Shown here piece after piece: positions 1-8,464 of a DNA stretch of 64,000 bases. Every line of letters starts with the position of its first letter. Positions within the stretch are counted from its first letter, which is position 1. The translations under genes and the position numbers were made by a program. The DNA lies in contig NZ_JAMTCK010000003.1 in assembly GCF_024171785.1 (NCBI RefSeq), positions 310,001-374,000 on the forward strand, given 5' to 3'. Source of the stretch: Goodfellowiella coeruleoviolacea. Lineage in GTDB: Bacteria > Actinomycetota > Actinomycetes > Mycobacteriales > Pseudonocardiaceae. The notes beneath the pieces are model-generated. The model was not told where the DNA came from, searched no databases, and worked only from the letters and a program-made list of their open reading frames with translations.

Positions 1-259
1 TGAGCGCGCAACCGGGCTGGCGGAATCGCGGATCACGCGGGAGTTACGCTACGTGTCTGTCAGTGCGGCGTTCCGCCCGACGGGTCGAGGGTTTCTCGAC
101 GTGGTCGGGCGGTGCGCTCCGGTTGCGATGGCCGTGGTCGTGCCTCGGCGATGCTCGCCCGAACAGGTAGCGGCTGTCGGGCGTTGGCCCAGCTCACGTG
201 GGTTGGCGGCCGGTGAATTGCTCCGAATGGGGGTGGGCGGCATTCAAGAGGGCATCGGG

Positions 260-2542
260 GTGACCTCGGCTGCTGACCAGCTGGGCGATGCCCAGACCGG
301 GTCAGCCGAGTCCGGGGGGCCCGGCTCCGGATCACGGCGGTCCGAGGCGTCCACGTCACATCGAATACGCAGCGTGCTGTCGATTCGGGCGTTTCGCCGG
401 TTGTGGGGCGTCACCTACCTGTGCAGCATGGGCGACTGGCTGTCGATGCTGGCGCTGTCCGGTCTGGTCGGCAAGCTCACCGAGGGCTACCAGTGGCAGA
501 CCTTCGCGTTCAGCGGGGTCGTGTTCACCCAGCTGCTGCCCGGCGTGCTGTTCGCCCCGGTCGGCGGGGTGCTCGCGGACCGGTTCGACCGGCGCAAGGT
601 GATGGTGACCGCCGACCTGCTGCGCTGCGCGCTGCTGCTGTCCATCGCCCTGGTCGGGTCGGTGCAGTGGCTGTTCGCCGCCAACTTCCTGGTCGGCTGC
701 TGCGCCATGCTGTGGATTCCGGCCAAGGAGTCCGGCGTGCCCAACCTGCTGCGCCGCTCCGACCAGGTGGAGACCGCCAACCAGCTCGGCCTGGTGATGA
801 CCTACGGCATCTCCGTGGTCAGCGGCGCCGGCCTGTACTCGCTGGTCTCGTCCATCCCCGGGGCGCTCAACCTGAAGGGCGCCGAGTTCAGCATCGCCAT
901 CATCGCGGTGATGATCACCGGCCTGCTCTACCTGGCCTCGGCGATCCTGGTGGCCACCCGCATCCCCGAGCTGTCCGGCCGGCCCGCGGTCAGCCGCCAG
1001 CGGCGCGCCAAGGAACCGGCCGAGCGCGGCGGCTTCGCCCGGATGTTCCGGGAGGGGCTGCGCTTCGCCGGCTCCACCCCGTTGACCAGGGGACTGGTCA
1101 TCGGCATGGCGGGCGCGTTCGCCGCCGGCGGCGCCGTGGTGGGCGCGGCCCGACCCTACGCGTTCAGCCTGCTCGGCGGTGACACCGCGTTCAGCATGCT
1201 GTTCGTCGCGGTGTTCGTCGGCCTGGCCGTCGGCATGGCCACCGCGCCGCGGCTGGCCCGCCGGCTCACCCACAGCCGGCTGTTCGGCACCGCCATCGTG
1301 GCGGCCGGCCTGGCCCTGGTGGTGGTGGCGCTGGCCCCGCACCTGTGGGTCGCGCTGGTGGCCGTGGCCCTGGTCGGGGCCAGCGCCGGGGTCGCGTTCC
1401 TGACCGGGCTGACCATCATCGGCTCCCAGGTGGAGGACGCCATCCGGGGCCGGATCGTGGCGGTCCAGCAGTCCCTGATGAAGATCGTGCTGGCCGCGGC
1501 GACCGCGCTGGCGCCCACGCTGATCACCCTGGTGCAGGTGCGCACCATCACCGTGTTCGGCCACCAGATGATCATCGACGGCAGTCGGCCGGTGCTGCTC
1601 GGCGCCGGCGTGCTGGCCGCGGTCGTCGGGGTGGTCGCCTACCGGCAGATGGACGACCGGCGCACCGAGCCCATCCTGTCCGACCTGCTCGCCGCCATCC
1701 GCGGCCGGCCGCGCCCGTCCAACGGCCTGCTCATCGCGATCGAGGGCGCCACCCCGGCGGACACCAACGCCCAGGCCAACCGGCTGGCCGCCGCACTGCG
1801 CGCCGAGGACCGGCCGGTGCTGCTCGCCCACGACCCCGAACTCAACGACATCCAGCTGAACTCGGTGCTGGCCACCGTGCCGCTGATCAGCCCGCGCTCG
1901 CACGCCCTGGTGGCCGCGGCGGTCCGCGCCGACATGGTGGAGCAGCGCATCCGGCCCGCCCTGGACGCCGGCACCCTGGTGGTGATGGAGCGCTACCTGG
2001 ACACGCCCACCGCGCACTTCAGCGCGCAGGGCAGCCTGGACCAGGCCGAACTGGAGGGGCTGGCCGACTGGGCGACCGGGCGGCTGCGGCCGGACATCAC
2101 CGTGCTGCTGGACCGCGCCGCGCCCGACCCGGTGACCGGACCGGCCGGCCTGGACGGCGTCCGCTACCACTGGCAGGTGCAGCGGCTGCTCAGCGAGATG
2201 GCCGCGGCAGACCCGGAGCGGTACGTGGTGGTCGACGCCGAGGGCACCGACGAGGAGGTCGCCGCCCGGGTGTGGGCGGCGCTCACCCCGATCCTCACCC
2301 AGCGCCGTCCGCGCCGGCCGCAGCCGACGCCCCCACCCACCCCGCCACTCCAGTCGCCCCCGCCGGATGAGGCCGGCCCGGTGCTCGCCGACACCGTGCT
2401 CACCGACACCGCGCGCACCGACACCGCGCTCGCCGGCACGGGCCCGGGGGAGCCGGCCGAACCCTCGGCCGGGGCCGCGGGATCATCGGGGACGGCAGGA
2501 CCAACCGGGTCATCGGGAACAGCGCGGGTGGAGGGCGTGTGA
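260..2542 (+). CDS. MFS transporter fused to a degenerate thymidylate-kinase-like domain
   Basis: A 760-residue fusion. Residues about 40-490 are a 12-helix major facilitator domain, with the loop motif DRFDRRKV after helix 2-3. Residues about 488-690 align in order with thymidylate kinase: a strand LIAIEG, a central VVMERYLD resembling the DRYxxS motif, and PDITVLLD. The tail is Pro/Thr-rich. The P-loop that should follow IEG (DGAGKxT) reads ATPADTNAQ, so the ATP-binding Gly-Lys-Thr/Ser is absent, and dTMP kinase activity is doubtful. MFS-Tmk fusions next to holB are known in actinomycetes. I chose GTG at 260 because AAGAGGG lies 7 bases upstream; an earlier in-frame GTG at 53 and ATG at 227 are alternatives. 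The stop overlaps the holB start by 4 bases (GTGA), indicating coupling. Confidence 0.85.
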   Translation: MTSAADQLGDAQTGSAESGGPGSGSRRSEASTSHRIRSVLSIRAFRRLWGVTYLCSMGDWLSMLALSGLVGKLTEGYQWQTFAFSGVVFTQLLPGVLFAPVGGVLADRFDRRKVMVTADLLRCALLLSIALVGSVQWLFAANFLVGCCAMLWIPAKESGVPNLLRRSDQVETANQLGLVMTYGISVVSGAGLYSLVSSIPGALNLKGAEFSIAIIAVMITGLLYLASAILVATRIPELSGRPAVSRQRRAKEPAERGGFARMFREGLRFAGSTPLTRGLVIGMAGAFAAGGAVVGAARPYAFSLLGGDTAFSMLFVAVFVGLAVGMATAPRLARRLTHSRLFGTAIVAAGLALVVVALAPHLWVALVAVALVGASAGVAFLTGLTIIGSQVEDAIRGRIVAVQQSLMKIVLAAATALAPTLITLVQVRTITVFGHQMIIDGSRPVLLGAGVLAAVVGVVAYRQMDDRRTEPILSDLLAAIRGRPRPSNGLLIAIEGATPADTNAQANRLAAALRAEDRPVLLAHDPELNDIQLNSVLATVPLISPRSHALVAAAVRADMVEQRIRPALDAGTLVVMERYLDTPTAHFSAQGSLDQAELEGLADWATGRLRPDITVLLDRAAPDPVTGPAGLDGVRYHWQVQRLLSEMAAADPERYVVVDAEGTDEEVAARVWAALTPILTQRRPRRPQPTPPPTPPLQSPPPDEAGPVLADTVLTDTARTDTALAGTGPGEPAEPSAGAAGSSGTAGPTGSSGTARVEGV

Positions 2543-3744
2543 GCCACGGCGGGGTGTGGGCCGAGGTGGTCGGCCAGGACGACGCGGTGCGGGTGCTGTC
2601 CGCCGCGGCCGAGGCGGCCGCCGACGTGGTGGCCGGGCGGCCGACCGCGCCCGGGGCCATGACGCACGCCTGGCTGTTCACCGGCCCGCCCGGCTCGGGC
2701 CGCACCGAGGTGGCCCGCTCGTTCGCGGCGGCGTTGCAGTGCGCGGCCGTCGACGACCGGCCCGGCTGCGGCGTGTGCACCGGCTGCCGCACCACGCTCG
2801 CCGGCACCCACGCCGACGTGCGGTTCGTGGCGCCGGAGGGGCTGTCCATCTCGGTCGCGGAGATGCGCGCGCTGGTGCAGGCCGCGGCGCGCCGGCCCAC
2901 CACCGGCCGCTGGCAGGTGGTGGTGATCGAGGAGGCCGACCGGCTCACCGAGGGCGCGGCCAACGCACTGCTCAAGGCGGTGGAGGAGCCGCCGCCGCGC
3001 ACCGTGTTCCTGCTGTGCGCCCCGTCCGACCACCCCGACGACGTGTCGGTGACCATCCGCTCGCGCTGCCGGCTGGTCGCGCTGCGCACGCCACCGGCCG
3101 CGGCCATCGCCCAGCACCTGGCCGGCCACGACGGGATCGACCAGCGCACGGCCGAGTGGGCCGCGTCGATCTGCGGCGGCCACGTGGGTCGGGCCCGCCG
3201 GCTGGCCACCGACGAGGCCGCCAGGCAGCGGCGCGAGGCCGTGCTGCGCATCCCCCTGGCGTTGCGCCGCCCGGCCGACGTGTTCACCTGCGCGGACAAG
3301 CTGATCAGCGCGGCCGAGACCGAGGCGAGCACGGTCAACGACGCCCGCGACGAGGCCGAGCGCCAGGCGTTGGAGACGGCCATGGGCGCGGGCGGCACCG
3401 GCAAGGGCACGGCCGCCGCGACCAGGGGCGCCAAGGGCGCGCTCAAGGACCTGGAGCGGCGGCAGAAGTCCCGGTCGACCCGAACCCAGCGGGACACCCT
3501 GGACCTGGCCCTGGTCGACCTGGCCGCGTTCTACCGGGACGTGCTGGTGACCACGACCGGCGCCGAGGTGAGCCTGAACCACCCGGACCGGGCCAGTGAC
3601 GTGGCCACCGCCGCGGCCTCCTGGACGCCCGAGTCCACCCTGCGCCGGCTGGAGGCGGTGCTGGCCTGCCGCCGCGCGCTGGAGCGCAACGTCAAGCCGA
3701 GGATCGCGGTGGAGGCCATGGTCACCGCCCTGCACCACGGCTGA
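2539..3744 (+). CDS. holB: DNA polymerase III subunit delta'
   Basis: A 400-residue clamp-loader AAA+ protein that, with tau/gamma and delta, loads the beta sliding clamp at the replication fork. Visible features: a Walker A-like GPPGSGRT near residue 50 with Arg in place of Lys (delta' is usually the non-hydrolysing stator); the four-Cys zinc module typical of the family (C..C-x2-C-x2-C, within GCGVCTGC, residues about 70-85); the Walker B-region VVVIEEADRL; and the SRC motif in RSRCRLV. The C-terminal helical domain is present. The GTG start overlaps the stop of the upstream MFS-Tmk gene, so the two are co-translated. Confidence 0.93.
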   Translation: MSHGGVWAEVVGQDDAVRVLSAAAEAAADVVAGRPTAPGAMTHAWLFTGPPGSGRTEVARSFAAALQCAAVDDRPGCGVCTGCRTTLAGTHADVRFVAPEGLSISVAEMRALVQAAARRPTTGRWQVVVIEEADRLTEGAANALLKAVEEPPPRTVFLLCAPSDHPDDVSVTIRSRCRLVALRTPPAAAIAQHLAGHDGIDQRTAEWAASICGGHVGRARRLATDEAARQRREAVLRIPLALRRPADVFTCADKLISAAETEASTVNDARDEAERQALETAMGAGGTGKGTAAATRGAKGALKDLERRQKSRSTRTQRDTLDLALVDLAAFYRDVLVTTTGAEVSLNHPDRASDVATAAASWTPESTLRRLEAVLACRRALERNVKPRIAVEAMVTALHHG

Positions 3745-3901
3745 CCCGCCGCACGCCGGCGCCAACCCGCTGGCCGGGCCTGCCTCGGGCGCCTCGACCG
3801 GTCGAGCTGGCCCAGGCCGTTGTCCTGTTGTCGTTGCCCGCCAAGGCCTGTGGGGGCGGCGGCCTGGGGGAAACCGCCGCCCCCGCCGGGTGCGTCGGCG
3901 C

Positions 3902-5479
3902 TCAGCCGACGGGCCCGCGTGGGCGGGTGGACTCGGGGGTGCCTCGGGTGGCCCGGCCACGGCGGGGCGGGGTCGCGGCCACCAGGACCACGCCGGCGAA
4001 CAGGGCGGCCGTGCCGGCCCAGAACAGCGGCACCACCCCGGTTGCCGCGCTGGTCCGGGCCAGCGGTGGCGTTGGGGCACCACCCCCGGCCGGCGCCGGT
4101 GGTTGGTCCGCCGGTGGCGCGGCCGCCGCGCAGCGCACCCCGCCCGCGGGTGCCGCCGCCCTGGCGATCTGCTCGCCCAGTGCGACCTGGACCAGCGCGG
4201 CGGGCAGGTTGGGCAGGGCAAGCCGGTCGGTGGGCAGCAGCTGCAGGTCGAGCAGGCGCGCGGTGGCGCCGAGTTGGAACCCGGTGAACGGTTCGGCCAG
4301 CACCGACTTCTTCTCTGCCGGCCCACCGGTGCGCAGCCGCAGCACCCCGATGTCTATTGTGGACAGACCAGCGGTGAGTTCGGTGCCGTCGGGCAGCAGT
4401 TCCCCCACCGCCGGCAACCGGAAGTCCGTTCCCGGCAACACCTTCACCGGTATGTCCATAGTGGACTTGTTCGCGTCCAGTGTGCCCAGTTCGCGCCCAC
4501 CCTGGCTGACCCGCAGCACCGGCGCCTGGTAGCTGACCGAGGACGTGGCCTCGTCGCCCGTGGCCGTCACCGTCAGCGTGGGCGCGCTGACCACGTCCAC
4601 CCGCAGCTCCATCGGGCTGCCCGCCAGCAGTCGGATGCCGCCGACCTGGAGCGTGGACGTGGACCGCACCGCCTTGCCGGCCACGCCCGGCGCGTCGACC
4701 AGGCTCACGCTCGCGTGCGCGCTGAGCGCGTCCGGCAGGCTCACCAGTGCGCCGGTCGCCGCACCGCCGGGCGTTCCCGACAGCAGCCCGCCCAACCGGC
4801 TCAACGGCGCCGCGAGGTTCTTCAGCGCGTCCACCAGCATCGCTGGGTCGGGCAGTTGCCGGGTCGGCTGGAGCAGCCCGGTGAGGTCGAGCTGACTGGG
4901 CAGCGCCGGGATCGCGGTGAGCGCGGACAGGCTGGCCAGCGACGTGCTGGCGGTCGCGATGTCGCCCACGCACGGGCCGGCCTGCTCGCTCCACCGGGCG
5001 TGCGCCGAACCGGTCAGCGCGCCCACCGAGGCCAGCGCGGCCAGCGGCCCGGTGGGCGCGGCCAGTCCACCGGTCACCGGCTCCGCGTTGTCCGGCAGCG
5101 CGGTCTGCACCAGGCCGCCGGGCAGCTGCGGCGTGCCGCCCGCCACCACCACCCCGGCCGGCGCCGCCTGGGCCACCGCGTGCTCGTAGGCCAGGGCCGC
5201 CTCGGAGTTGGCCTGCGCACTGGCCAGCCCCACGCCCAGCTCGCTGGCGCTCTGCTGCTGTCCCGACGCCGCCCCGGGCAGCAACCGGATCACCGCCAGC
5301 CCGGTGCCCGCGTCCCCGATCGCCCGCGCCGCCGACCCGACCGCACCCGACTCGCTCGGGGCCGGTCCGCTCGGGGCCGGCCCGGCTCCCGCCGGGGTCG
5401 CCCACCCGAGCACCACCCAGCAGACCAGCCCGGCCGCCACGACCGAGCGAGCCACGGCGCGAGCGCGGCGCACGGGCAT
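3902..5479 (-). CDS. secreted protein with C-terminal membrane anchor, function unknown
   Basis: A 525-residue protein convergent with holB. It begins with a classic signal peptide (MPVRRARA, then a hydrophobic core ending in AGAGPA). A long Ala/Gly/Leu/Ser-rich extracytoplasmic region follows, with two NxSTxDI/LSTIDI segments. Near the C-terminus is one hydrophobic helix (PLFWAGTAALFAGVVLVAAT) followed by an Arg-rich tail, so it is probably anchored in the cell envelope facing outward. No LPxTG sortase motif is visible. GAAGGAGC, 7 bases before the ATG, supports the start. I do not recognise the family; it resembles actinobacterial surface proteins only in architecture. Confidence 0.75.
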   Translation of the reverse strand: MPVRRARAVARSVVAAGLVCWVVLGWATPAGAGPAPSGPAPSESGAVGSAARAIGDAGTGLAVIRLLPGAASGQQQSASELGVGLASAQANSEAALAYEHAVAQAAPAGVVVAGGTPQLPGGLVQTALPDNAEPVTGGLAAPTGPLAALASVGALTGSAHARWSEQAGPCVGDIATASTSLASLSALTAIPALPSQLDLTGLLQPTRQLPDPAMLVDALKNLAAPLSRLGGLLSGTPGGAATGALVSLPDALSAHASVSLVDAPGVAGKAVRSTSTLQVGGIRLLAGSPMELRVDVVSAPTLTVTATGDEATSSVSYQAPVLRVSQGGRELGTLDANKSTMDIPVKVLPGTDFRLPAVGELLPDGTELTAGLSTIDIGVLRLRTGGPAEKKSVLAEPFTGFQLGATARLLDLQLLPTDRLALPNLPAALVQVALGEQIARAAAPAGGVRCAAAAPPADQPPAPAGGGAPTPPLARTSAATGVVPLFWAGTAALFAGVVLVAATPPRRGRATRGTPESTRPRGPVG

Positions 5480-5600
5480 CTACCTGCTCCTTCGTCCGAG
5501 GCCCCGACCCGGTGCGGCCTGGCCGGCGTTACGCGTGACACAACGAGGGCAGCCCGAATCGGTGACGCTCGACCGAGCCGCTACACTAGAGCCGCAACAC

Positions 5601-5674
5601 GCCGCCTTAGCTCAGTCGGCCAGAGCGACGCACTCGTAATGCGTAGGTCGAGGGTTCGATTCCCTCAGGCGGCT
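5601..5674 (+). tRNA. tRNA-Thr (anticodon CGT)
   Basis: A 74-nt cloverleaf: acceptor arms GCCGCCT and AGGCGGC with discriminator T, a D-arm with TAGCTCAGTCGG, anticodon stem ACGCA/TGCGT around the loop CTCGTAA (anticodon CGT, decoding ACG), and a T-arm with GGTTCGATTCC. CCA is not encoded. A TACACT -10-like box ends 13 bases upstream. The 3' half is a typical integrase attachment target, and integrase remnants follow directly. Confidence 0.97.
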
Positions 5675-5686
5675 CAGCACCTGACC

Positions 5687-5716
5687 TGGCCCTTTCCGGT
5701 TTCCCGGGAAGGGCCA
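5687..5716 (+). terminator. rho-independent-like hairpin after tRNA-Thr
   Basis: Inverted repeat with 13-nt arms (TGGCCCTTTCCGG at 5687-5699, CCGGGAAGGGCCA at 5704-5716) and a 4-nt loop. It has one G-T wobble and begins 13 nt after the tRNA. There is no U-tract, as is common in actinomycetes. Confidence 0.6.
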
Positions 5717-5722
5717 GTGTGG

Positions 5723-5940
5723 TCAGGGTTGCAGTTTGGGTTGCAGTTGTTCCGATTAGGCCGGTTCCAGCACCCCGGCTGGCCCGTCGTCGCCTTCGTC
5801 CTCGTTGTGTTCCTGGTCACCCTGGCGCGGTGACCAGAGCAGTTCGCCGATCTGCCGGGGATGTCCCGCTTGATCTCGTCGGGCACGTGGACGTAGCGCT
5901 TGCGCATGGTCGCTTCCGACCAGCCCATCTGTTCCACACG
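5723..5940 (-). pseudogene. C-terminal remnant of phage-type tyrosine recombinase
   Basis: Read on the minus strand, MGWSEATMRKRYVHVPDEI (from about 5928 down) matches the C-terminal end of actinophage/ICE integrases, including the catalytic-Tyr-type RY segment. After KRDI a single missing base shifts the frame; the next frame continues QIGELLWSP, then an acidic stretch and VLEPA, stop (TAA), and, still in frame, EQLQPKLQP and a second stop at 5723-5725. The catalytic core upstream is gone. Facing a tRNA 3' end about 50 bp away is the classic position for an integrase next to its att site. This is the decayed footprint of an element that integrated at tRNA-Thr. Confidence 0.65.
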
Positions 5941-5942
5941 GC

Positions 5943-5990
5943 GAAGCCATTGGTCTGAAGTGGACGGACCTGGACACCCAGGACGGCACA
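5943..5990 (+). pseudogene. possible second integrase fragment, opposite orientation
   Basis: On the plus strand, directly abutting the previous remnant, the reading EAIGLKWTDLDTQDGT resembles the conserved integrase box I neighbourhood (GLRWxDVDLxxGT). It is only 16 codons long and has no continuation. If real, it shows that the decayed element was rearranged by inversion. Confidence 0.35.
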
Positions 5991-6204
5991 CCCGGGCCAG
6001 GAACGAGGTACTGCTCGATGCCGGTGCGGTACCGCGCGGCCGTCTTCGTCGTCTCGGCAGGTGGGAGTTGGTGGCAGGGGCGCTGTGGTGGTTGGCTGGT
6101 TGTCCCTGGCCAACCAGGGTGGCCACACCTCATCGGCCCCGCACGGGACAGCAACGGCGGCACGGCATCACGGTGCTGGTCACGTGCGGGGGCTTGGCCG
6201 CGCT

Positions 6205-7116
6205 TCAGGTAGCGGGTGAGTCCTGGGCGGACAGCTCTTCGGCCAGTTCCATACAGCGCAGGCGAGCTGGGGAGAAGTCGTAGGGCATCTTGCCGATGGC
6301 GTCGAACGCGCTCATGGAGCCAGCCTCCCGCCGGCCAGAGCTGAGGTCGGCCTCGTCCTCGCCGTCATCGGCCGTAGCGGAGTGCAAAGTGTCCCAGGCG
6401 TCGCAGAGGGCGTCGTCGTCCTTACCCAGGCCGGACTCCTCGATGACGGCCTGCAGGGCGCTTTCGAAGGCGTGCCGCTCGGCGGCCACTTGAGCCACTC
6501 GTGGATCATCGACGGCGACGCTGTCATCGAGTGCCTCCTCGGCGTCATCGATGCGGTCGGAATCCGCCCGCAGAGCGGGATGCGTGGCCAGGACGACGAA
6601 GCGGGTGGCCTGGACGGCCGCGCCGAGCGGGCCGAAGATCCGCTCAGTGACCAGCAGACTGTCCAGGTCCGCCTGACGCAGGGAGCCTTCGGGCAGGCTC
6701 TTGAGGCGTTCGGTGACGAAGTCGGAGAGCAGGCCCATCCTGCTGCCTTCGGTGCGCATCCGCTGCACGGCAGCTCGTTGCCGCCGCAATTCCGCCTCCT
6801 GCTCGGCGAGGGTTTTCTCCAACCGCTCCAGGACGCCCGCGATACCGTCTCCGCTGTCCGCATCGGCGGAAGCCACGCCGGTGGTAAAGGCGTCGCGGAT
6901 GTCGTTCAGGGCGATCCCGGCGTTGGCCATCTTGCGAATCCACAGCAGGCGGATTATGTCCTCGTACCCGTAGCGGCGGCGGCCATCACCGCCCCGCTCA
7001 GGCTCGGGTAGCAGGCCGATCTCGTGGTAATGGCGAATCGCCCGTGGCGTGGTGCCGGCGAAGGCCGCCGCGTCACCGATCTTGACCTGGCGGGGTGGCA
7101 GGAAGGACGAATGCAT
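6205..7116 (-). CDS. MerR-family transcriptional regulator
   Basis: A 303-residue protein with an N-terminal MerR winged helix-turn-helix (VKIGDAAAFAGTTPRAIRHY, then GLLPEPERGGDGRRRY and the RLLWIRKMANAGIAL wing region, residues about 8-75). A coiled-coil dimerisation helix follows (LEKTLAEQEAELRRQ, about 95-130), then a C-terminal helical effector domain of about 170 residues. No Cys cluster is present, so metal sensing is unlikely; the C-terminus may bind an organic ligand. The ATG at 7116 is supported by GGAAAGG about 10 bases upstream. A partly deleted NIPSNAP gene lies divergently beside it and is the likely former target. Confidence 0.85.
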   Translation of the reverse strand: MHSSFLPPRQVKIGDAAAFAGTTPRAIRHYHEIGLLPEPERGGDGRRRYGYEDIIRLLWIRKMANAGIALNDIRDAFTTGVASADADSGDGIAGVLERLEKTLAEQEAELRRQRAAVQRMRTEGSRMGLLSDFVTERLKSLPEGSLRQADLDSLLVTERIFGPLGAAVQATRFVVLATHPALRADSDRIDDAEEALDDSVAVDDPRVAQVAAERHAFESALQAVIEESGLGKDDDALCDAWDTLHSATADDGEDEADLSSGRREAGSMSAFDAIGKMPYDFSPARLRCMELAEELSAQDSPAT

Positions 7117-7155
7117 GAGTGGGGACCTTTCCGCACGGGATCGGGGCGTAAGTCC

Positions 7156-7186
7156 ACTGGACCACATGCCGCTACGGAAGGTGCAA
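7156..7186 (-). promoter_or_regulatory. candidate MerR-type promoter of the merR-like gene
   Basis: On the minus strand, TTGCAC (7181-7186) and TCCAGT (7156-7161) are separated by exactly 19 bp, the over-long spacer typical of MerR-controlled promoters, with a short CCGtagCGG dyad in the spacer. The -10 match is weak, so this is tentative. It lies 40 bp upstream of the MerR start. Confidence 0.35.
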
Positions 7187-7228
7187 CCCTGGCTGACGTC
7201 ACCGGCTTTCCGTCGGCTTCGGCTCCAG

Positions 7229-7621
7229 CACGCGGGGATCGGCGTGGTCGGGCAGTTCCGCGACGAGGACGACCCGGACCGGTTCGGGTGGATCCGCGCC
7301 TTCCCCGACATGGCCGCCCGACGCGACGCGCTGACCGCGTTCTACGTCAACGGGGCAGCCTGGCGGAAGCACCGCGAGGCGGCCAACGCCTGCATGGTCG
7401 ACAGCGACGACGTCCTGCTGCTGCGTCCGGCCCGACCCCACTCCGGGTTCACGCAGCCAGCGGCCCAGCGGCCACCGGTGGGTGCGAGCGCGGTGCCGGA
7501 CTCCCGCATCGCGGTGACCATCTGCCACCGGCACACCCCGGTCGACGAGGAGTTCCTCAACTTCATCGAGCAGACCGTGGCACCGGCGCTGGCCGCGGCC
7601 GGAGCACCGCCACTGGCGTGA
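7229..7621 (+). pseudogene. truncated NIPSNAP-family protein
   Basis: The frame reads VVGQFRDEDDPDRFGWIRAF, then PDMAARRDALTAFYVNGAAW and CMVDSDDVLLLRPA, strongly like the middle of NIPSNAP-domain proteins (small ferredoxin-like alpha/beta barrels, often beside MerR regulators in actinomycetes). The usual N-terminal strand (IVELRxYTLxPG) is missing: upstream the frame runs into the divergent MerR control region. At the 3' side the frame ends at TGA right after AGAPPLA, before the expected second half. An ATG at 7115 with GGAAGGA could produce a 168-residue chimera, but both ends look deleted. Confidence 0.6.
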
Positions 7622-7702
7622 TCCCCACCGCGCGCTCGCTGCTGCGCTGACCACCGGCCAGCGCGCACCACCGTCCGGCCGCACCGGCCGGGCCCGCGCG
7701 TC

Positions 7703-8404
7703 TCAGACGGGCTGGCCGATCGGGCGCATCACCACGGTGTTGACGTCCACGCCGGCCGGCTGGCCGATCGCCCACGCCACGGACTCGGCGACCTGCTCGG
7801 CGGTCAGCAGCTGCCCCTCGGGACGGCCGCCCAGCGCGTCCCAGAAGTTGGTCTCGACGCGGCCGGGCGCGATCAGGGTGACGCCGATGCCGTCACCGGT
7901 CACGGCACGCCGGGTGTTCTCGGCGAGTCCGGTCATCGCCCACTTCGTCGCCCCGTAGAGGTTGCCGGGGGCGTGGATGAAGCCGGCGACGCTGCCGACG
8001 ATGACGATCCGGCCGCGCGTCTCCCGCAGTGCCGCCACCGCGGCCCGGATCAGCACCGCCGGGCCGAGCACGTTCGTCAGCACCATCTCCCGCCACTGGG
8101 TCGGGTCGCCGTCCACCACGCTGTCCGGCGTGGCGAACCCGGCGTTGGCCACGACCGCGTCCAGCCGCCCGAACTCCCGGACGGTGGCGACCACGGCCGA
8201 GCGCATCTCCGCGTAGTCCGCGGCATCGCCGGCGAAGGTCCGCAGGGAGTCCGGCCTGCCGCAGCTCTCGGCGAACCGGTCGAGCCGGCCGCGGTCGCGC
8301 CCGGTGACGGCGACCTGGTGCCCTCGCTCCAGCAGCAGTCGGGCCGCTGCCGCGCCGATTCCGCTGGAACCGCCCGTGATCAGGGTTACCGGAGAGGTGG
8401 TCAT
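7703..8404 (-). CDS. short-chain dehydrogenase/reductase (SDR)
   Basis: A 233-residue classical SDR: NAD(P)-binding TGGSSGIG (about 10-17), NAG (about 87-89), a catalytic Ser in IVGSVAGF, and Tyr/Lys in YGATKWA (YxxxK). The substrate is not predictable. The Arg after the first beta-strand region (TGRDRGR) favours NADP(H). It lies downstream of the HTH-GbsR regulator on the same strand but has its own MerR-type promoter. The -10 box ends 7 nt before ATG, so the transcript is probably leaderless. Confidence 0.9.
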   Translation of the reverse strand: MTTSPVTLITGGSSGIGAAAARLLLERGHQVAVTGRDRGRLDRFAESCGRPDSLRTFAGDAADYAEMRSAVVATVREFGRLDAVVANAGFATPDSVVDGDPTQWREMVLTNVLGPAVLIRAAVAALRETRGRIVIVGSVAGFIHAPGNLYGATKWAMTGLAENTRRAVTGDGIGVTLIAPGRVETNFWDALGGRPEGQLLTAEQVAESVAWAIGQPAGVDVNTVVMRPIGQPV

Positions 8405-8411
8405 GCGGCCG

Positions 8412-8442
8412 ACACTAGGTCCTGGAGTTAACTCCAGGACAA
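8412..8442 (-). promoter_or_regulatory. MerR-type promoter/operator: 22-bp perfect palindrome in a 19-bp spacer
   Basis: On the minus strand, TTGTCC (8437-8442) and TAGTGT (8412-8417) are separated by exactly 19 bp. A perfect 22-bp palindrome (8419-8440, half-site GTCCTGGAGTT) fills the spacer and overlaps the -35. This is the hallmark of MerR-family activated promoters. Transcription would start at or next to the SDR ATG (8404). The regulator is not adjacent; the nearest MerR gene is 1.3 kb away. Confidence 0.75.
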
Positions 8443-8464
8443 GTCCGCGCTGGGACCGGCCTGC

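Noticed and set aside
5943-6204. A separate intact small gene between the integrase remnant and MerR
   Set aside because: Available frames have no start with an RBS and only a short integrase-like piece; the rest is uninformative.
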